A stretch of 62,212 nt of DNA from Bacteroidota bacterium (GCA_003175695.1 PSRA01000191.1:1-62212), one strand, 5' to 3'; shown: positions 17,919 to 27,192, counted from the stretch's first letter. The notes: generated by a model not told the origin, from the letters alone. Made by a program: numbers and translations.

Positions 17919-18041
17919 TTAATTGCGATGGAGCATGATAAAATAGATGCTAAACCAGATGAAGATGCCTAATGCTACCAATATTCCAAAAAACGTGACG
18001 GCGCCTTTAGGTTTGAATTCATTTTCTTGTGAATCACTCAT
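17919..18041 (-). CDS. ba3 oxidase small subunit (subunit IIa-like), 40 aa
   Basis: A short minus-strand frame from the ATG at 18039-18041 to TAA at 17919-17921. The product has a polar start (MSDSQENEFKPKG), one membrane helix (AVTFFGILVALGIFIWFSIY) and ends FIMLHRN. Size, single helix and position immediately upstream of subunit II match the single-helix subunit IIa of Thermus-type ba3 oxidases. It is too short for ordinary gene callers. Confidence rests on composition and the perfect operon spacing. Confidence 0.8.
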   Translation of the reverse strand: MSDSQENEFKPKGAVTFFGILVALGIFIWFSIYFIMLHRN

Positions 18042-18160
18042 ATATTTAAATTGGCGCATCGAAAGTATCCAAGGAGGTCAAGCCCCGATATGATTTTAGT
18101 GAGAATAGTTTCTGATTTTAGTCAGGTTAAATATCAATATCTTTTTGATTGTTCCTCAGA

Positions 18161-18433
18161 TTACTCTTCAAAAAGGAAAGCCGAGACACTGCTCATCGCT
18201 TGCTTGGACAAATAGTACCCGGAGACGGCACGCAATGATTCTTCAAATCGGTTAGATTGACTCTTATTCACAAATTCTTTGAAATGTACCAGGCCATATT
18301 GCAGCTTTGCTTTGTTGTCGGCAAGGGCTATAAGAAAAATAAGAAAGAGAAGGACGACAAAGCAAGTAAAATGAGGATAGCCAGAGCGCTAAAAGTAAAT
18401 GAGAGGAAATAAGCCAATTGTAGAGTAGGTCAT
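18161..18433 (-). pseudogene. Disrupted small membrane protein gene upstream of the oxidase operon
   Basis: From an ATG at 18431-18433 with a GAGGT just upstream, the frame runs 14 codons, meets TAG at 18389-18391, and then continues open for 75 codons to TAA at 18161-18163. The later part looks coding: a hydrophobic helix (CFVVLLFLIFLIALA) then a helical, charged tail (KLQYGLVHFKEFVNK ... FEESLRAVSGYYLSKQA). In the next frame the region upstream of the helix is also hydrophobic (AYFLSFTFSALAILILLAL), which suggests a frameshift rather than a simple stop. The family is not recognised. It may instead be a short functional gene with an alternative start. Confidence 0.4.
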
Positions 18434-18472
18434 TTTACCTCAACTGATCATTACAATTATTAACTTATCCAT

Positions 18473-18898
18473 TTAACAGAGGCCCTTCACCAAGATATAA
18501 TAACTATATCCTTCAGGAAAATTATTTAGCACGTGATCAATCTGGTATCCATTCAAGTCATAAAAGTAAGGCGCCTGGAAGCTGAAAGTTCTGACAAGGA
18601 TGGTGCGGCAACCTTTACTTCTTGCCTCATCTTCTGCTGCCTTTAATAACATTTTTCCTATGCCCCTGCTTCTTGCCTTTTCGTCTACCCATATATGTGT
18701 GATCTCACATACGTTTGCCCAGGTCCATCCGGCAATTCCGGCAATAATTTTTTTATTATCGTCCCTTACTATTTTGGAAAATATATTGCCGTCATTCTTT
18801 TTAACCGTGGTGGCATTATGTTCAGAAAGCTTGTCCTCAAGCAATTGAATTATCTGATGAGTGTTTCCGCCCGTCTCGATATTATACCTGTTGCTCAT
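18473..18898 (-). CDS. GNAT-family N-acetyltransferase
   Basis: A 141-aa acetyltransferase with the GNAT core: ITHIWVDEKARSRGIGKMLL (motif A, R/Q-x-x-G-x-G/A as RSRGIG) at about residues 66-85, AEDEARSKGCRTILVRTFSFQAP, and YFYDLNGYQI at the C-terminal motif B. The substrate is unknown; the family spans antibiotics, amino acids and protein N-termini. It lies alone, in the same direction as the oxidase genes but more than 400 bases upstream of them. Confidence 0.88.
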   Translation of the reverse strand: MSNRYNIETGGNTHQIIQLLEDKLSEHNATTVKKNDGNIFSKIVRDDNKKIIAGIAGWTWANVCEITHIWVDEKARSRGIGKMLLKAAEDEARSKGCRTILVRTFSFQAPYFYDLNGYQIDHVLNNFPEGYSYYILVKGLC

Positions 18899-19549
18899 CG
18901 TGTTTATTAAGATTATTAGGTCTGATTAAGAAAATAACCAAAATCGCTATCTAAAATCGCGGCAGAAGTTGTGCCGAAGGGGTGAAGAATCGTGAATGTA
19001 AATTTATCGGTTACTAAAATGCTCATTAGAATTCCTCCGGCTGAAGAGTGCGATGCAATGGCCGCTGAGTAGAGATCCAATGCCGGGTCCAAATAGAAAT
19101 TCTTAAAAAACGCACATTTGCAGTTTGGTAGGAAATCTGACGGCTTCGCAATAAATAACTTATAAATCAAATAGTTCGAAACAAATTAGCCTGGCAATTA
19201 ATACCGCGGGTCATGGGTCAAAAAATCAACACTTTTCCTCTCATTTATCGTTTTGTTATTTGGACGTTCTGAGAACTTTCGACTTATTTAAATCGTAACT
19301 TTATGTGAATTCAACAATCGGAGTAATCTACAGGAATAAGTTGACTTCTCCTTTGGCTCAGCGATGCCACTAAATTGTCCTCTACCTGGTTAAATACTCT
19401 ATCCCGGCTCTGTAATAAGCAAGGAGAAATCAAATAAGCTGCGACACGAAAGTCACAATTTAGGTGCAATCCATTGCCGATAGTTGGCTCACATTTGGCA
19501 ATAGATCAATTAGACATTTCTGAGAAATCTAATCCGCAAAAAAATCATC
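18899..19549. other. 651-base region without a convincing gene
   Basis: One 84-codon minus-strand frame exists (18916-19170) but lacks a family or regular composition. I see no tRNA, repeat or clear promoter. It is the upstream region of the CheB block and presumably carries its promoter. Confidence 0.4.
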
Positions 19550-20629
19550 ATGGAAGAGAATAAGAACAACGCGGATAATCACGATGGGATTAAACATCTC
19601 ATAGTTATGGGTGCCTCGGCAGGCGGATTTGAAGCTCTTAAAACGATTGTAAAAGACTTGCCTTCCGATTTTGAAACACCTATTTTAATTGTATGGCATA
19701 TGAGCCCGGATGTACGAGGCATACTGCCCCAGGTTTTTAACAACCTTGGCGAAATTTACGCTGCGCATGCATACGATAAGGAAGAACTCAAGCCTCATCG
19801 TATTTACGTGGCACCCCCGGATTATCATATGTTGTTAGACGATGGTAAAATTCGGGTCAGTCACGGTCCAAAGGAAAATCGTTTTCGCCCCGCGGTAGAT
19901 CCTTTGTTTCGCTCTGCGGCCTATTCATATGGGAAGCGGGTCATCGGCGTAATCCTGTCTGGTGGAATGGATGATGGGGTCGCCGGACTTTGGACTATAA
20001 AACATTATGGCGGAACTACGGTAATACAGGATCCTAAAGAGGCCGAAGTTCCTTCAATGCCACAGAACGCATCGACGCAGGTAAAAATTGATTATAGTGT
20101 GCCAAGTTTTAAAATTACGGAGCTCCTTGTCAAATTATCAAAAAGACCCATTACCCAAACAAATGACATTATGAAAGATGAACAAACTAAAAAAGAGATT
20201 GAAATCGCCTCAGAGGCGAATACACTGGAGAAAAATTTTCTCATCTTTCCAAGGCTCACCCCATTTACGTGTCCCGAATGCAATGGCGTCTTATCCCGAT
20301 TGCAGAATGATAACATCATTAGATTCCGTTGCCATACCGGTCACGCCTATTCGTTGGACAGTTTAATGGCTGCATTAAACGAAAAAATAGAAGACAACAT
20401 GTATAATGCAATCCGTGCGATAGCGGAAAGTATTATTCTGCTTAATCATATGGGCGACCATTATGCTGAAATAAATCAACCCAAATTGGCAGCCCTATAT
20501 TTCAAGAAAGCTAAGGAAGCGGAGAATCGTTCGCAATTGATCCGCCAGGCCGCTTTTTCTCATGAACAATTTAGTAGTGAATCATTAAAGGAAGCGGTCA
20601 AAAATGAAAAATTGGATGTCGAAGAATAA
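19550..20629 (+). CDS. CheB-type protein-glutamate methylesterase without receiver domain
   Basis: A 359-aa protein. Residues about 15-200 form the CheB methylesterase domain: the active serine in MGASAGGFEALK, the histidine in IVWHMSPDVRG and the aspartate in ILSGGMDDGVAG, so the catalytic triad is complete. The usual N-terminal receiver is absent. The C-terminal part (about 235-285) has a zinc-ribbon-like CPECNGVL ... RCHTGHAYS module, then a helical tail. It is followed after 20 bases by a CheB-CheR fusion, so the two are co-transcribed. No CheA, CheW or receptor is present in the window, which suggests a role in signalling other than classic chemotaxis. Confidence 0.92.
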   Translation: MEENKNNADNHDGIKHLIVMGASAGGFEALKTIVKDLPSDFETPILIVWHMSPDVRGILPQVFNNLGEIYAAHAYDKEELKPHRIYVAPPDYHMLLDDGKIRVSHGPKENRFRPAVDPLFRSAAYSYGKRVIGVILSGGMDDGVAGLWTIKHYGGTTVIQDPKEAEVPSMPQNASTQVKIDYSVPSFKITELLVKLSKRPITQTNDIMKDEQTKKEIEIASEANTLEKNFLIFPRLTPFTCPECNGVLSRLQNDNIIRFRCHTGHAYSLDSLMAALNEKIEDNMYNAIRAIAESIILLNHMGDHYAEINQPKLAALYFKKAKEAENRSQLIRQAAFSHEQFSSESLKEAVKNEKLDVEE

Positions 20630-20649
20630 ATCTAAATTAGTGACAAAAA

Positions 20650-23385
20650 ATGGCAAAATCCCGTAGTAAAATGAAAAGCGACTCACTCGACCAGGATATA
20701 GAGGCCAGTAAGCCGAAAAAAGAAGAGTTTTTGATCGTGGGACTTGGGGCTTCTGCCGGGGGAATCCAGGCGTTTCAGCAATTTTTTCAGCAGGTTCCCC
20801 AGGATTCAGGAATTGCATATGTAGTCATTTTGCATTTGTCCCCTGACCATGAAAGTCGGCTTGCTCAGGTTTTGCAAACTATTTCCAAAATTCCCATTAA
20901 CCAGGTCCATGAAAAAGTAGAAGTGAAGCCGGACCATGTATATGTTGTTCCGCCTAACCAACATCTTACTATTGAGGGCGACTATATTCAGGTGTCCCCA
21001 AATGTTCAGGTCGAGGAGCGTCGCGCCCCTGTTGATATATTCTTCAGAACGCTGGCGGATGAACATGGCCCAAGATCGATTGCGGTGATTCTCTCCGGAA
21101 CGGGAGCAAATGGTTCAATGGGAATAAAACGGATTAAAGAAAAAGGAGGTGTTTCTTTTGTCCAAAACCCGCGTGAGGCAGAGTTCAATGAAATGCCGCG
21201 CAATGCCATTGCTACCGGTCTTGTTGACGAAGTACTCAACGTCGCGGATATCCCTGCAAGAATTATTTCTTATCAGAACAGTTTAAAAACAGTTGAAATA
21301 GCTGAGGAAGCAGAAAAGCGTCCACAAGACCATCAACAGTCACTGCGGGAAATTTTTACCGAGATTCGTGCCAGGTCTGGGCATGACTTTTCTAATTATA
21401 AAAGACCGACGCTTTTGCGTCGAATCGAACGTCGTATCAATTTGCATAATCTTCCTGATCTCCCCTCCTACGTTTCTTATATTCATCAGAATCCGGAGGA
21501 GGTAACTGCTTTATTGAAAGACCTATTGATTTCCGTTACAAACTTTTTCCGTGACAGAAAAGCCTTCGAGATAATTGAGGGAGAGGTTCTTCCGGCGGTC
21601 TTGAAAGGCAAGACTGCAAGCAATCAACTTCGGATTTGGATTGCTGGATGTGCAACAGGTGAAGAAGCTTATTCATTTGCTATACTGTGTGCAGAAAAGA
21701 CCGCAGGCATTATTGATGCACCAAAAGTTCAAATATTTGCGACGGATATTGACGAAACTGCGATTGGCCAGGCACGAGAAGGACTATTCAGCATTAACGA
21801 CCTGGCAGATGTTTCCCCCGAAAGATTAAGGCGATTCTTTATAAGAGAAGGGGAAGAATTTCGAATTCGCCGTGAAGTCCGCGAAACGATCATGTTTGCC
21901 AATCATAATTTCTTAAAAGATCCGCCATTTTCTCATCTTGACTTAGTAAGCTGCAGAAACGTTATGATTTACTTGAATCATGTCGCCCAGGAAAGAGTAG
22001 CTGAGACTTTTCATTTTGCACTCAATCCTGGAGGTTTTCTATTTCTAGGCAATTCTGAATCTGTTGACGGAGCAACAGATTTATATGCTACATACAACAG
22101 GGAAAACCACATATTTCAGGCAAGGCAGGCTACGCCGAGAACTTATCCAATCCCAGAATCCGTACCACACTTCTATATCGACAAACCACAATTCGCCGCG
22201 GCTGAGCAAGAGCAGCAAAATAAAGTGCTTGAGCGAATTTCATATGGAGACCTGCATCTACAATTGTTGGAAGAGTATGCGCCGCCATCCCTCATTGTCA
22301 ACGAAGAATATGATATTGTTCACCTATCGGAACGTGCAGGCCGCTATTTACAAATTGGAGGTGGCGAGGCAACCCAGAATCTTTTGAAACTGATCCGGCC
22401 TGAGTTGAGGCTTGAATTACGGTCAGCATTATATCAGGCATCACAGAGACAATCTGCAGTTGAGGGAAGAGGTCTAAAAGTAAATATTGACCATCAAACT
22501 GAGACACTAAACATTCATGTGCGACCTGTTTTGCGCACAGGCGATACCGCAAAAGGTTTCATTCTTGTTTTATTCGAACCTTCCACAAATAAGGATGACG
22601 GAAAAGAAATTTTGCTCACTTCGGATGAACCCGTTGCCAGGCATTTGGAGGAAGAATTAATTCGCTTGAAGACACAACTCCGTTCCTCGAATGAACAACA
22701 CGAATTTCAACAGGAGGAACTGAAGGCATCGAATGAAGAATTGCAGGCGATGAATGAAGAGTTGCGGTCAGCGGCCGAAGAACTCGAAACCAGCAAAGAA
22801 GAATTGCAATCCATTAATGAAGAACTAAGAACTGTAAACCAAGAGTTGAAAGTCAAGATAGAAGAGACAACACTCACCAGTAACAACCTTCAAAATTTAA
22901 TTAATTCAACAGATATCGGTACCATATTTCTGGATCGCAGTTTTCGTGTTGCCTTGTTCACACCATCTGCGAGAAATATGTTCAATCTTATACCGGCGGA
23001 TTATGGCCGGCCGCTCAGTGACATTACAAACAAACTGGATTACCCTGATCTTATGCATGACGCCGAAACAGTACTTCAAAAATTAATTACTCTCGAACAT
23101 GAAGTTCGAACTAAAGAAGGCAAAGTATTCTTGATGAGACTGGTTCCATATAGGACAACAGAAGACAGAATTAATGGAGTCGTAATTACTTTCGTTGACA
23201 TTACAGAAAGAAAGCATGCCGAAGAACAACTGCAATCTAATATGAGTGAACTGCAGCGCTTTAATAACGTCATGGTAAGCCGCGAATCCAAAATGATTGA
23301 ATTGAAGAAAGAAATCAATGAGCTCTGCGTCCGATTAGGTGAACCAGCCAAATATCCTCTGGATTTTGAGAACGGGCAAAATTAA
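20650..23385 (+). CDS. CheB-CheR-PAS fusion signalling protein
   Basis: A 911-aa multidomain protein. CheB methylesterase at about 25-215 (GLGASAGGIQAFQQ, VILHLSPDHES, ILSGTGANGSMG; the last aspartate position is Asn in this motif, so esterase activity may be weakened). CheR methyltransferase at about 235-500, with SAM-binding IWIAGCATGEEAYS and the VSCRNVMIYL motif. Then a long heptad coiled coil rich in EELQ/NEEL repeats at about 665-740, a PAS domain at about 750-860 and a short coiled tail. There is no kinase domain, and the gene for a kinase-like protein begins 7 bases later. Such fusions are thought to couple sensory input to methylation or partner kinases. Confidence 0.92.
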   Translation: MAKSRSKMKSDSLDQDIEASKPKKEEFLIVGLGASAGGIQAFQQFFQQVPQDSGIAYVVILHLSPDHESRLAQVLQTISKIPINQVHEKVEVKPDHVYVVPPNQHLTIEGDYIQVSPNVQVEERRAPVDIFFRTLADEHGPRSIAVILSGTGANGSMGIKRIKEKGGVSFVQNPREAEFNEMPRNAIATGLVDEVLNVADIPARIISYQNSLKTVEIAEEAEKRPQDHQQSLREIFTEIRARSGHDFSNYKRPTLLRRIERRINLHNLPDLPSYVSYIHQNPEEVTALLKDLLISVTNFFRDRKAFEIIEGEVLPAVLKGKTASNQLRIWIAGCATGEEAYSFAILCAEKTAGIIDAPKVQIFATDIDETAIGQAREGLFSINDLADVSPERLRRFFIREGEEFRIRREVRETIMFANHNFLKDPPFSHLDLVSCRNVMIYLNHVAQERVAETFHFALNPGGFLFLGNSESVDGATDLYATYNRENHIFQARQATPRTYPIPESVPHFYIDKPQFAAAEQEQQNKVLERISYGDLHLQLLEEYAPPSLIVNEEYDIVHLSERAGRYLQIGGGEATQNLLKLIRPELRLELRSALYQASQRQSAVEGRGLKVNIDHQTETLNIHVRPVLRTGDTAKGFILVLFEPSTNKDDGKEILLTSDEPVARHLEEELIRLKTQLRSSNEQHEFQQEELKASNEELQAMNEELRSAAEELETSKEELQSINEELRTVNQELKVKIEETTLTSNNLQNLINSTDIGTIFLDRSFRVALFTPSARNMFNLIPADYGRPLSDITNKLDYPDLMHDAETVLQKLITLEHEVRTKEGKVFLMRLVPYRTTEDRINGVVITFVDITERKHAEEQLQSNMSELQRFNNVMVSRESKMIELKKEINELCVRLGEPAKYPLDFENGQN

Positions 23386-23392
23386 TCGACTG

Positions 23393-25984
23393 ATGCTGCA
23401 TTCGAAAGGACAAAATAACACCGGACAAACTCATGCTGTTGGTGCGCCATTTTCGAAAGATAAAAAGCGGCTTTACGGTGAGATCAAAGATCGGTTAGGA
23501 GTATTGCCCAACTTGTTTCAGCTCCCATCAGATAATACCGGTTACGCCTTTAATTTATGGAGCTTCTCTGTTTTTGCGTACTTGGATAATCCTCTAGCCT
23601 CACTTTTTAAGGAGCGACTATTTGTTTATCTTTCCGTTATTCACAAAAAAAAATATAGCCTGTTAAGGCATGTTGGTTTTTTGATTGGGCTGGGAAATGT
23701 GGCGGGCGACGAATTAGCACGCCCTCAATCTGTCAATGATGTAATAAAATTGCTTGAAAAACCACTGCCAGTTGAAGAGCGACTCGAAAAATTTATCAAG
23801 GAATTAAATTCAATTCAGCCAGGTATTATCGAATTGCCAGAACCAGACTCAAATCTTGAAGAAGCGATCTTTGGCTGCACTGCGCACGTTTTTTTGCAAA
23901 CAGAATTTGCCCCAAAGTGCTTCGGCGTGCTCAGCCAGATTTTCAGTGCATCCACTTTTCAATACCTGCTCATTTTTGTTGCATATGTCCGAACTGAACA
24001 TTTTTGGAGCGCATTTCAAACTGACCTCACAATAGAAAATGATCTGGAGGATTTTTTGGCATCGCATAATTACTTCTCAGAAATCCTGAGGAAAAAATTC
24101 GAAGCTGATTTAGACGAAGTTGATTTAGACGAAGTTGATTTAGACGAAGCTGATTTAGACGAAGTTGATTTAAAGAGTGTCAATTTACGATTGATGATCG
24201 AATTGAAGAAACTTCGAAAGGAAAGAAATCGGATCAATTTGTCATATAAGAAGGAAATGGGAGTTCGAAGAATACACGAGGAAACAATTTTGAAAGCTAA
24301 CGCCGAACTTACAGATCGTATTGACGAATTGGTAATAGCAAATGAAGCTATAAAAGCCAGTCGTAAAGCTGCTTTGAATTTAATGGAAGATGCGATACTC
24401 GCTGAAGAAGGCTTGAGGTTAAGTGAAGGAAAGGTCAAAGCCATCACAAAGTTGGTTCCGGTTTTATTGTGGGAAGTTGATTCAAGAGGTCAATCAATGT
24501 CATGGAACAATCGATGGCTCGATTACACAGGGCAGACCCCAAAAGAAAGTCGCGATGGTGGCTGGATCGATGCCATTCATCCCGAAGAGAGACTTTATGC
24601 GGAGGAAGCCTTCACAAAGGGTTTTGCAAATGAATATGAGTTTGAACAGGAATTTCGTATTCGAAGGCATGATGGAGAATATAGATGGTTCCTGATTCGA
24701 CATGTGCCAATGAAAAATGATTTGGGTCAGGTGATTCAGTGGTATGGAGCAGCCAGTGACATCCAGGACCGGAAAATGGCCGAAGAACAGCTCAAAAATT
24801 TTAGTGATTTGTTGGAAAAACAAGTTGAAGAGCGTACATCGGAATTACAAAAGCAACATGACATATTGAGGCAGGCGGAAGAGCTTGCCCAAGGTGGTAG
24901 TTGGGAATATAATGTATTGACAAAAGAATTCATTTGGAGCGAAGGCATGCATGAACTTTTTAAAATAGGAAGCGACACGTTGGTTACTCCTGACATTTAT
25001 AAAGAACGCGCGATTGAAGGTGATAAAATGATTGCACAAAAAATTATAAATGCAATAAGATCCGATTTTAATCCATTTGAAGAAACGATAAGGATTAATT
25101 CAAATCCGGATATTAAAACGATTAGAATAAAAGGTTCACCTCACAAAAATGATAAAGGTGAAATAGATAAAATCTTAGGTGTAAATTTAAATGTAACCGA
25201 AATTGAAAATTCACATCATAAGATCGCGACGTTGAACAAGACTCTTTTGGCGATAAACCAGGAATTAAATTCCGTTAACTCTGAACTAAAAACTTTCACA
25301 TCGATCGCCGCTGACAATTACATTGAGACGCTAAGAATGTTGTATATCCAATTTGAACTAATTGCAACAAATGACGGCCAAAATTTATCAAATTCAAGTC
25401 GCGCTAATTTGCGAAGGGCGCAAGCAGCCATTCAAAAAATGAAGCTCTTGACAGATGATTTGGTTTCTTATTCAAGATTGCAACAGCTTGGGGAAAAAGA
25501 GAAATCAGTTGATTTGCATGCTATCATAGAAAAGGAGATAAAGAAGTATATGGAGCAATCCGACCGATCATCAGTTGAAGTAGAATGTGATTCGTTGCCT
25601 GATGTTGAAGGATACCCTTTTCTTATTTCGCTACTGTTTCACCATTTGGTTGACAATGCTTTTAAGTTTAAAAAAGAAGGTCAACCATTCAAGTTGAGGA
25701 TTACATGTGAAGAGCTTTCCGGTAAGGATATACAGGAAGACGGGATTCAAAAAGACAATAACTATAATGTTATTTCATTCCGTGATAACGGGATTGGGTT
25801 CCCCCAACAGGAGGCAAGGAAAATATTTGAGATGTTTTACCGGCTCCAGGAAAAGAAATCCAAAGGTTCGGGGATCGGGCTAACTATCTGTAGAAAGATC
25901 ATGGAAATGCACGGCGGAGTGATTACTGCGGAAGGGCAGCCGGGAGTCGGAGCGGCATTTCATTGTTATTTCCCGGTAATGTGA
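23393..25984 (+). CDS. Multidomain PAS kinase-like protein with AhpD-like N-terminus and no H-box histidine
   Basis: About 863 aa from the ATG at 23393, 7 bases after the CheB-CheR stop; an upstream start at 23339 would overlap that gene by 47 bases. Residues about 25-225 resemble an AhpD/carboxymuconolactone-decarboxylase-like module (FKERLFVYLS ... LLRHVGFLIGLG), but the expected cysteines are missing. Next come the DLDEV repeats (239-260), a coiled coil, PAS at about 345-470 and a second PAS at about 490-605. The dimerisation region has IAADNYIETLR where IASHDLQEPLR is usual, so the phospho-acceptor His is Asp641. The ATPase domain looks intact: HHLVDNAFKF, DNGIGFP and GSGIGLTICRKIMEMHGG. 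Confidence 0.88.
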   Translation: MLHSKGQNNTGQTHAVGAPFSKDKKRLYGEIKDRLGVLPNLFQLPSDNTGYAFNLWSFSVFAYLDNPLASLFKERLFVYLSVIHKKKYSLLRHVGFLIGLGNVAGDELARPQSVNDVIKLLEKPLPVEERLEKFIKELNSIQPGIIELPEPDSNLEEAIFGCTAHVFLQTEFAPKCFGVLSQIFSASTFQYLLIFVAYVRTEHFWSAFQTDLTIENDLEDFLASHNYFSEILRKKFEADLDEVDLDEVDLDEADLDEVDLKSVNLRLMIELKKLRKERNRINLSYKKEMGVRRIHEETILKANAELTDRIDELVIANEAIKASRKAALNLMEDAILAEEGLRLSEGKVKAITKLVPVLLWEVDSRGQSMSWNNRWLDYTGQTPKESRDGGWIDAIHPEERLYAEEAFTKGFANEYEFEQEFRIRRHDGEYRWFLIRHVPMKNDLGQVIQWYGAASDIQDRKMAEEQLKNFSDLLEKQVEERTSELQKQHDILRQAEELAQGGSWEYNVLTKEFIWSEGMHELFKIGSDTLVTPDIYKERAIEGDKMIAQKIINAIRSDFNPFEETIRINSNPDIKTIRIKGSPHKNDKGEIDKILGVNLNVTEIENSHHKIATLNKTLLAINQELNSVNSELKTFTSIAADNYIETLRMLYIQFELIATNDGQNLSNSSRANLRRAQAAIQKMKLLTDDLVSYSRLQQLGEKEKSVDLHAIIEKEIKKYMEQSDRSSVEVECDSLPDVEGYPFLISLLFHHLVDNAFKFKKEGQPFKLRITCEELSGKDIQEDGIQKDNNYNVISFRDNGIGFPQQEARKIFEMFYRLQEKKSKGSGIGLTICRKIMEMHGGVITAEGQPGVGAAFHCYFPVM
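24101..24172 (+). repeat. In-frame 15-bp tandem repeat (DLDEV)
   Basis: Four consecutive copies of GATTTAGACGAAGTT start at 24107, 24122, 24137 and 24152; the third ends GCT, and a partial fifth follows. They encode DLDEV DLDEV DLDEA DLDEV and keep the reading frame, adding an acidic linker to the kinase-like protein. Confidence 0.95.
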
Positions 25985-26193
25985 ATATTTTGACCTAAGA
26001 TTTTTTTGGAAATCCATAAAATCGATCGTAGATTACAATACCGATTGGATCGATTCCATTCGTGACTCCACATATGATTCATTCTGAATCAATTATTTTC
26101 AATTATTTGTTTAAGGTATAGAAGTGTGCAGGAAAATTTCCTGTTTTTGTCTTTGTGATCTCTCACGGTTTAATCATTTAAATAAATCGTTCT

Positions 26194-27006
26194 ATGAGAC
26201 CCATTTCAATTTTTTATAAGCGTAAGCATTCGCGTGGCGGAATGCAAAAAGACGGAGGGAATAGAAAAATGTATAAAACAAAATCCCCCACCAGGGTGAG
26301 CTCTGAACATTGGATGGAAAATGGAATTGAGAACGGCGCCAAAGTGGCCGAATCCGAATCGTCAGCATTGAATACACAGATGCTGATCCACGAGATAAGA
26401 AATCCGTTGTCGGTAATCAGTTTTGTGAGTGAGTTGATGCTTAAGGAAAACGAACAAAATGATGGCTCTCTTTTTTCGTACGCAGAACTAATTTCTAAAA
26501 ATGCACAGAGAATTGAAGCGATTTTGCGCGAACTGTTAAATCCGAACGAAAATTCTGCAGAATTTGTTGCTGTTGACATCTGCGATCTTATTGAGAAAAG
26601 TCTTCAGAAGGCCGATGACAAAATCCTTCTTAAGAAGATACATGTTATTAAAAGTTATGGATTTGACATGGTGGTGAAGGCAGATCCGGAAAGGCTTTCT
26701 ATCGCCATCCTGAATATTATTATTAATGCTGTTGAGGCGCTGAAGTACCGAGGCAAATTATGGATAACCGTATATAAAACACCGGATGAAGTCAAAGTGA
26801 TCTTTAAGGATAATGGTGCCGGAATGATGCCGGAAGTGGCAAGTCATATGTTTGAAAAAAACGTTTCCGGCAAATCATGCGGTTTGGGTCTAGGATTATG
26901 GATAGTGAAATCCATATTGGAAGAACACGACGCCAATATTATTGCCAACAGCGAAATAGGAACCGGAACTACTATTGTGATGTCTTTCAAGCAATCCTTA
27001 GAATAA
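26194..27006 (+). CDS. Small sensor-less histidine kinase
   Basis: A 270-aa protein with no membrane segment or sensory domain. The H-box is canonical (LIHEIRNPLSVI, His at about residue 66), followed by a HATPase_c domain with the N-box NIIINAVEALK, G1 box FKDNGAGM and G2 box GLGLGLWIVKSIL. About 60 basic, polar residues precede the H-box. With the neighbouring kinase-like protein lacking its own histidine, this one could supply the phospho-acceptor or a phosphorelay, but that is inference. No response regulator follows; hairpin copy 6 does. Confidence 0.9.
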   Translation: MRPISIFYKRKHSRGGMQKDGGNRKMYKTKSPTRVSSEHWMENGIENGAKVAESESSALNTQMLIHEIRNPLSVISFVSELMLKENEQNDGSLFSYAELISKNAQRIEAILRELLNPNENSAEFVAVDICDLIEKSLQKADDKILLKKIHVIKSYGFDMVVKADPERLSIAILNIIINAVEALKYRGKLWITVYKTPDEVKVIFKDNGAGMMPEVASHMFEKNVSGKSCGLGLGLWIVKSILEEHDANIIANSEIGTGTTIVMSFKQSLE

Positions 27007-27030
27007 ATTAAGTGGTGTCACGCAAAGTCC

Positions 27031-27068
27031 CTAAGGGCAAAGGTAGTACGCTACTACCTCTGCCCTTT
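27031..27068. repeat. Hairpin repeat, copy 6 of 7
   Basis: GGGCAAAGGTAGTA at 27035-27048 pairs, with one mismatch, with TACTACCTCTGCCC at 27052-27065 across a 3-base loop. It starts about 25 bases after the kinase stop. The arm words CAAAG/CTTTG relate it to copies 3 and 4. Confidence 0.75.
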
Positions 27069-27192
27069 GTCCCGGGGCGGATGAAAAAGATCTATCATTG
27101 GCATACCTCTTGCATTGTTCCCTGCTAAGAAAGAGACCAAAATTTAATGAATAAACCTTAGCTCCAATTCCGCTGAGCTACAGTTCATTGTA

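Noticed and set aside
18071-18215. Plus-strand AAGGAGGT followed by an ATG at 18090 and a 41-codon frame
   Set aside because: Overlaps the minus-strand membrane-gene remnant, has no recognisable sequence, and strong Shine-Dalgarno sites are not typical of this phylum.
18916-19170. 84-codon minus-strand open frame
   Set aside because: No family, irregular composition and no ribosome-binding or operon context; most likely chance.
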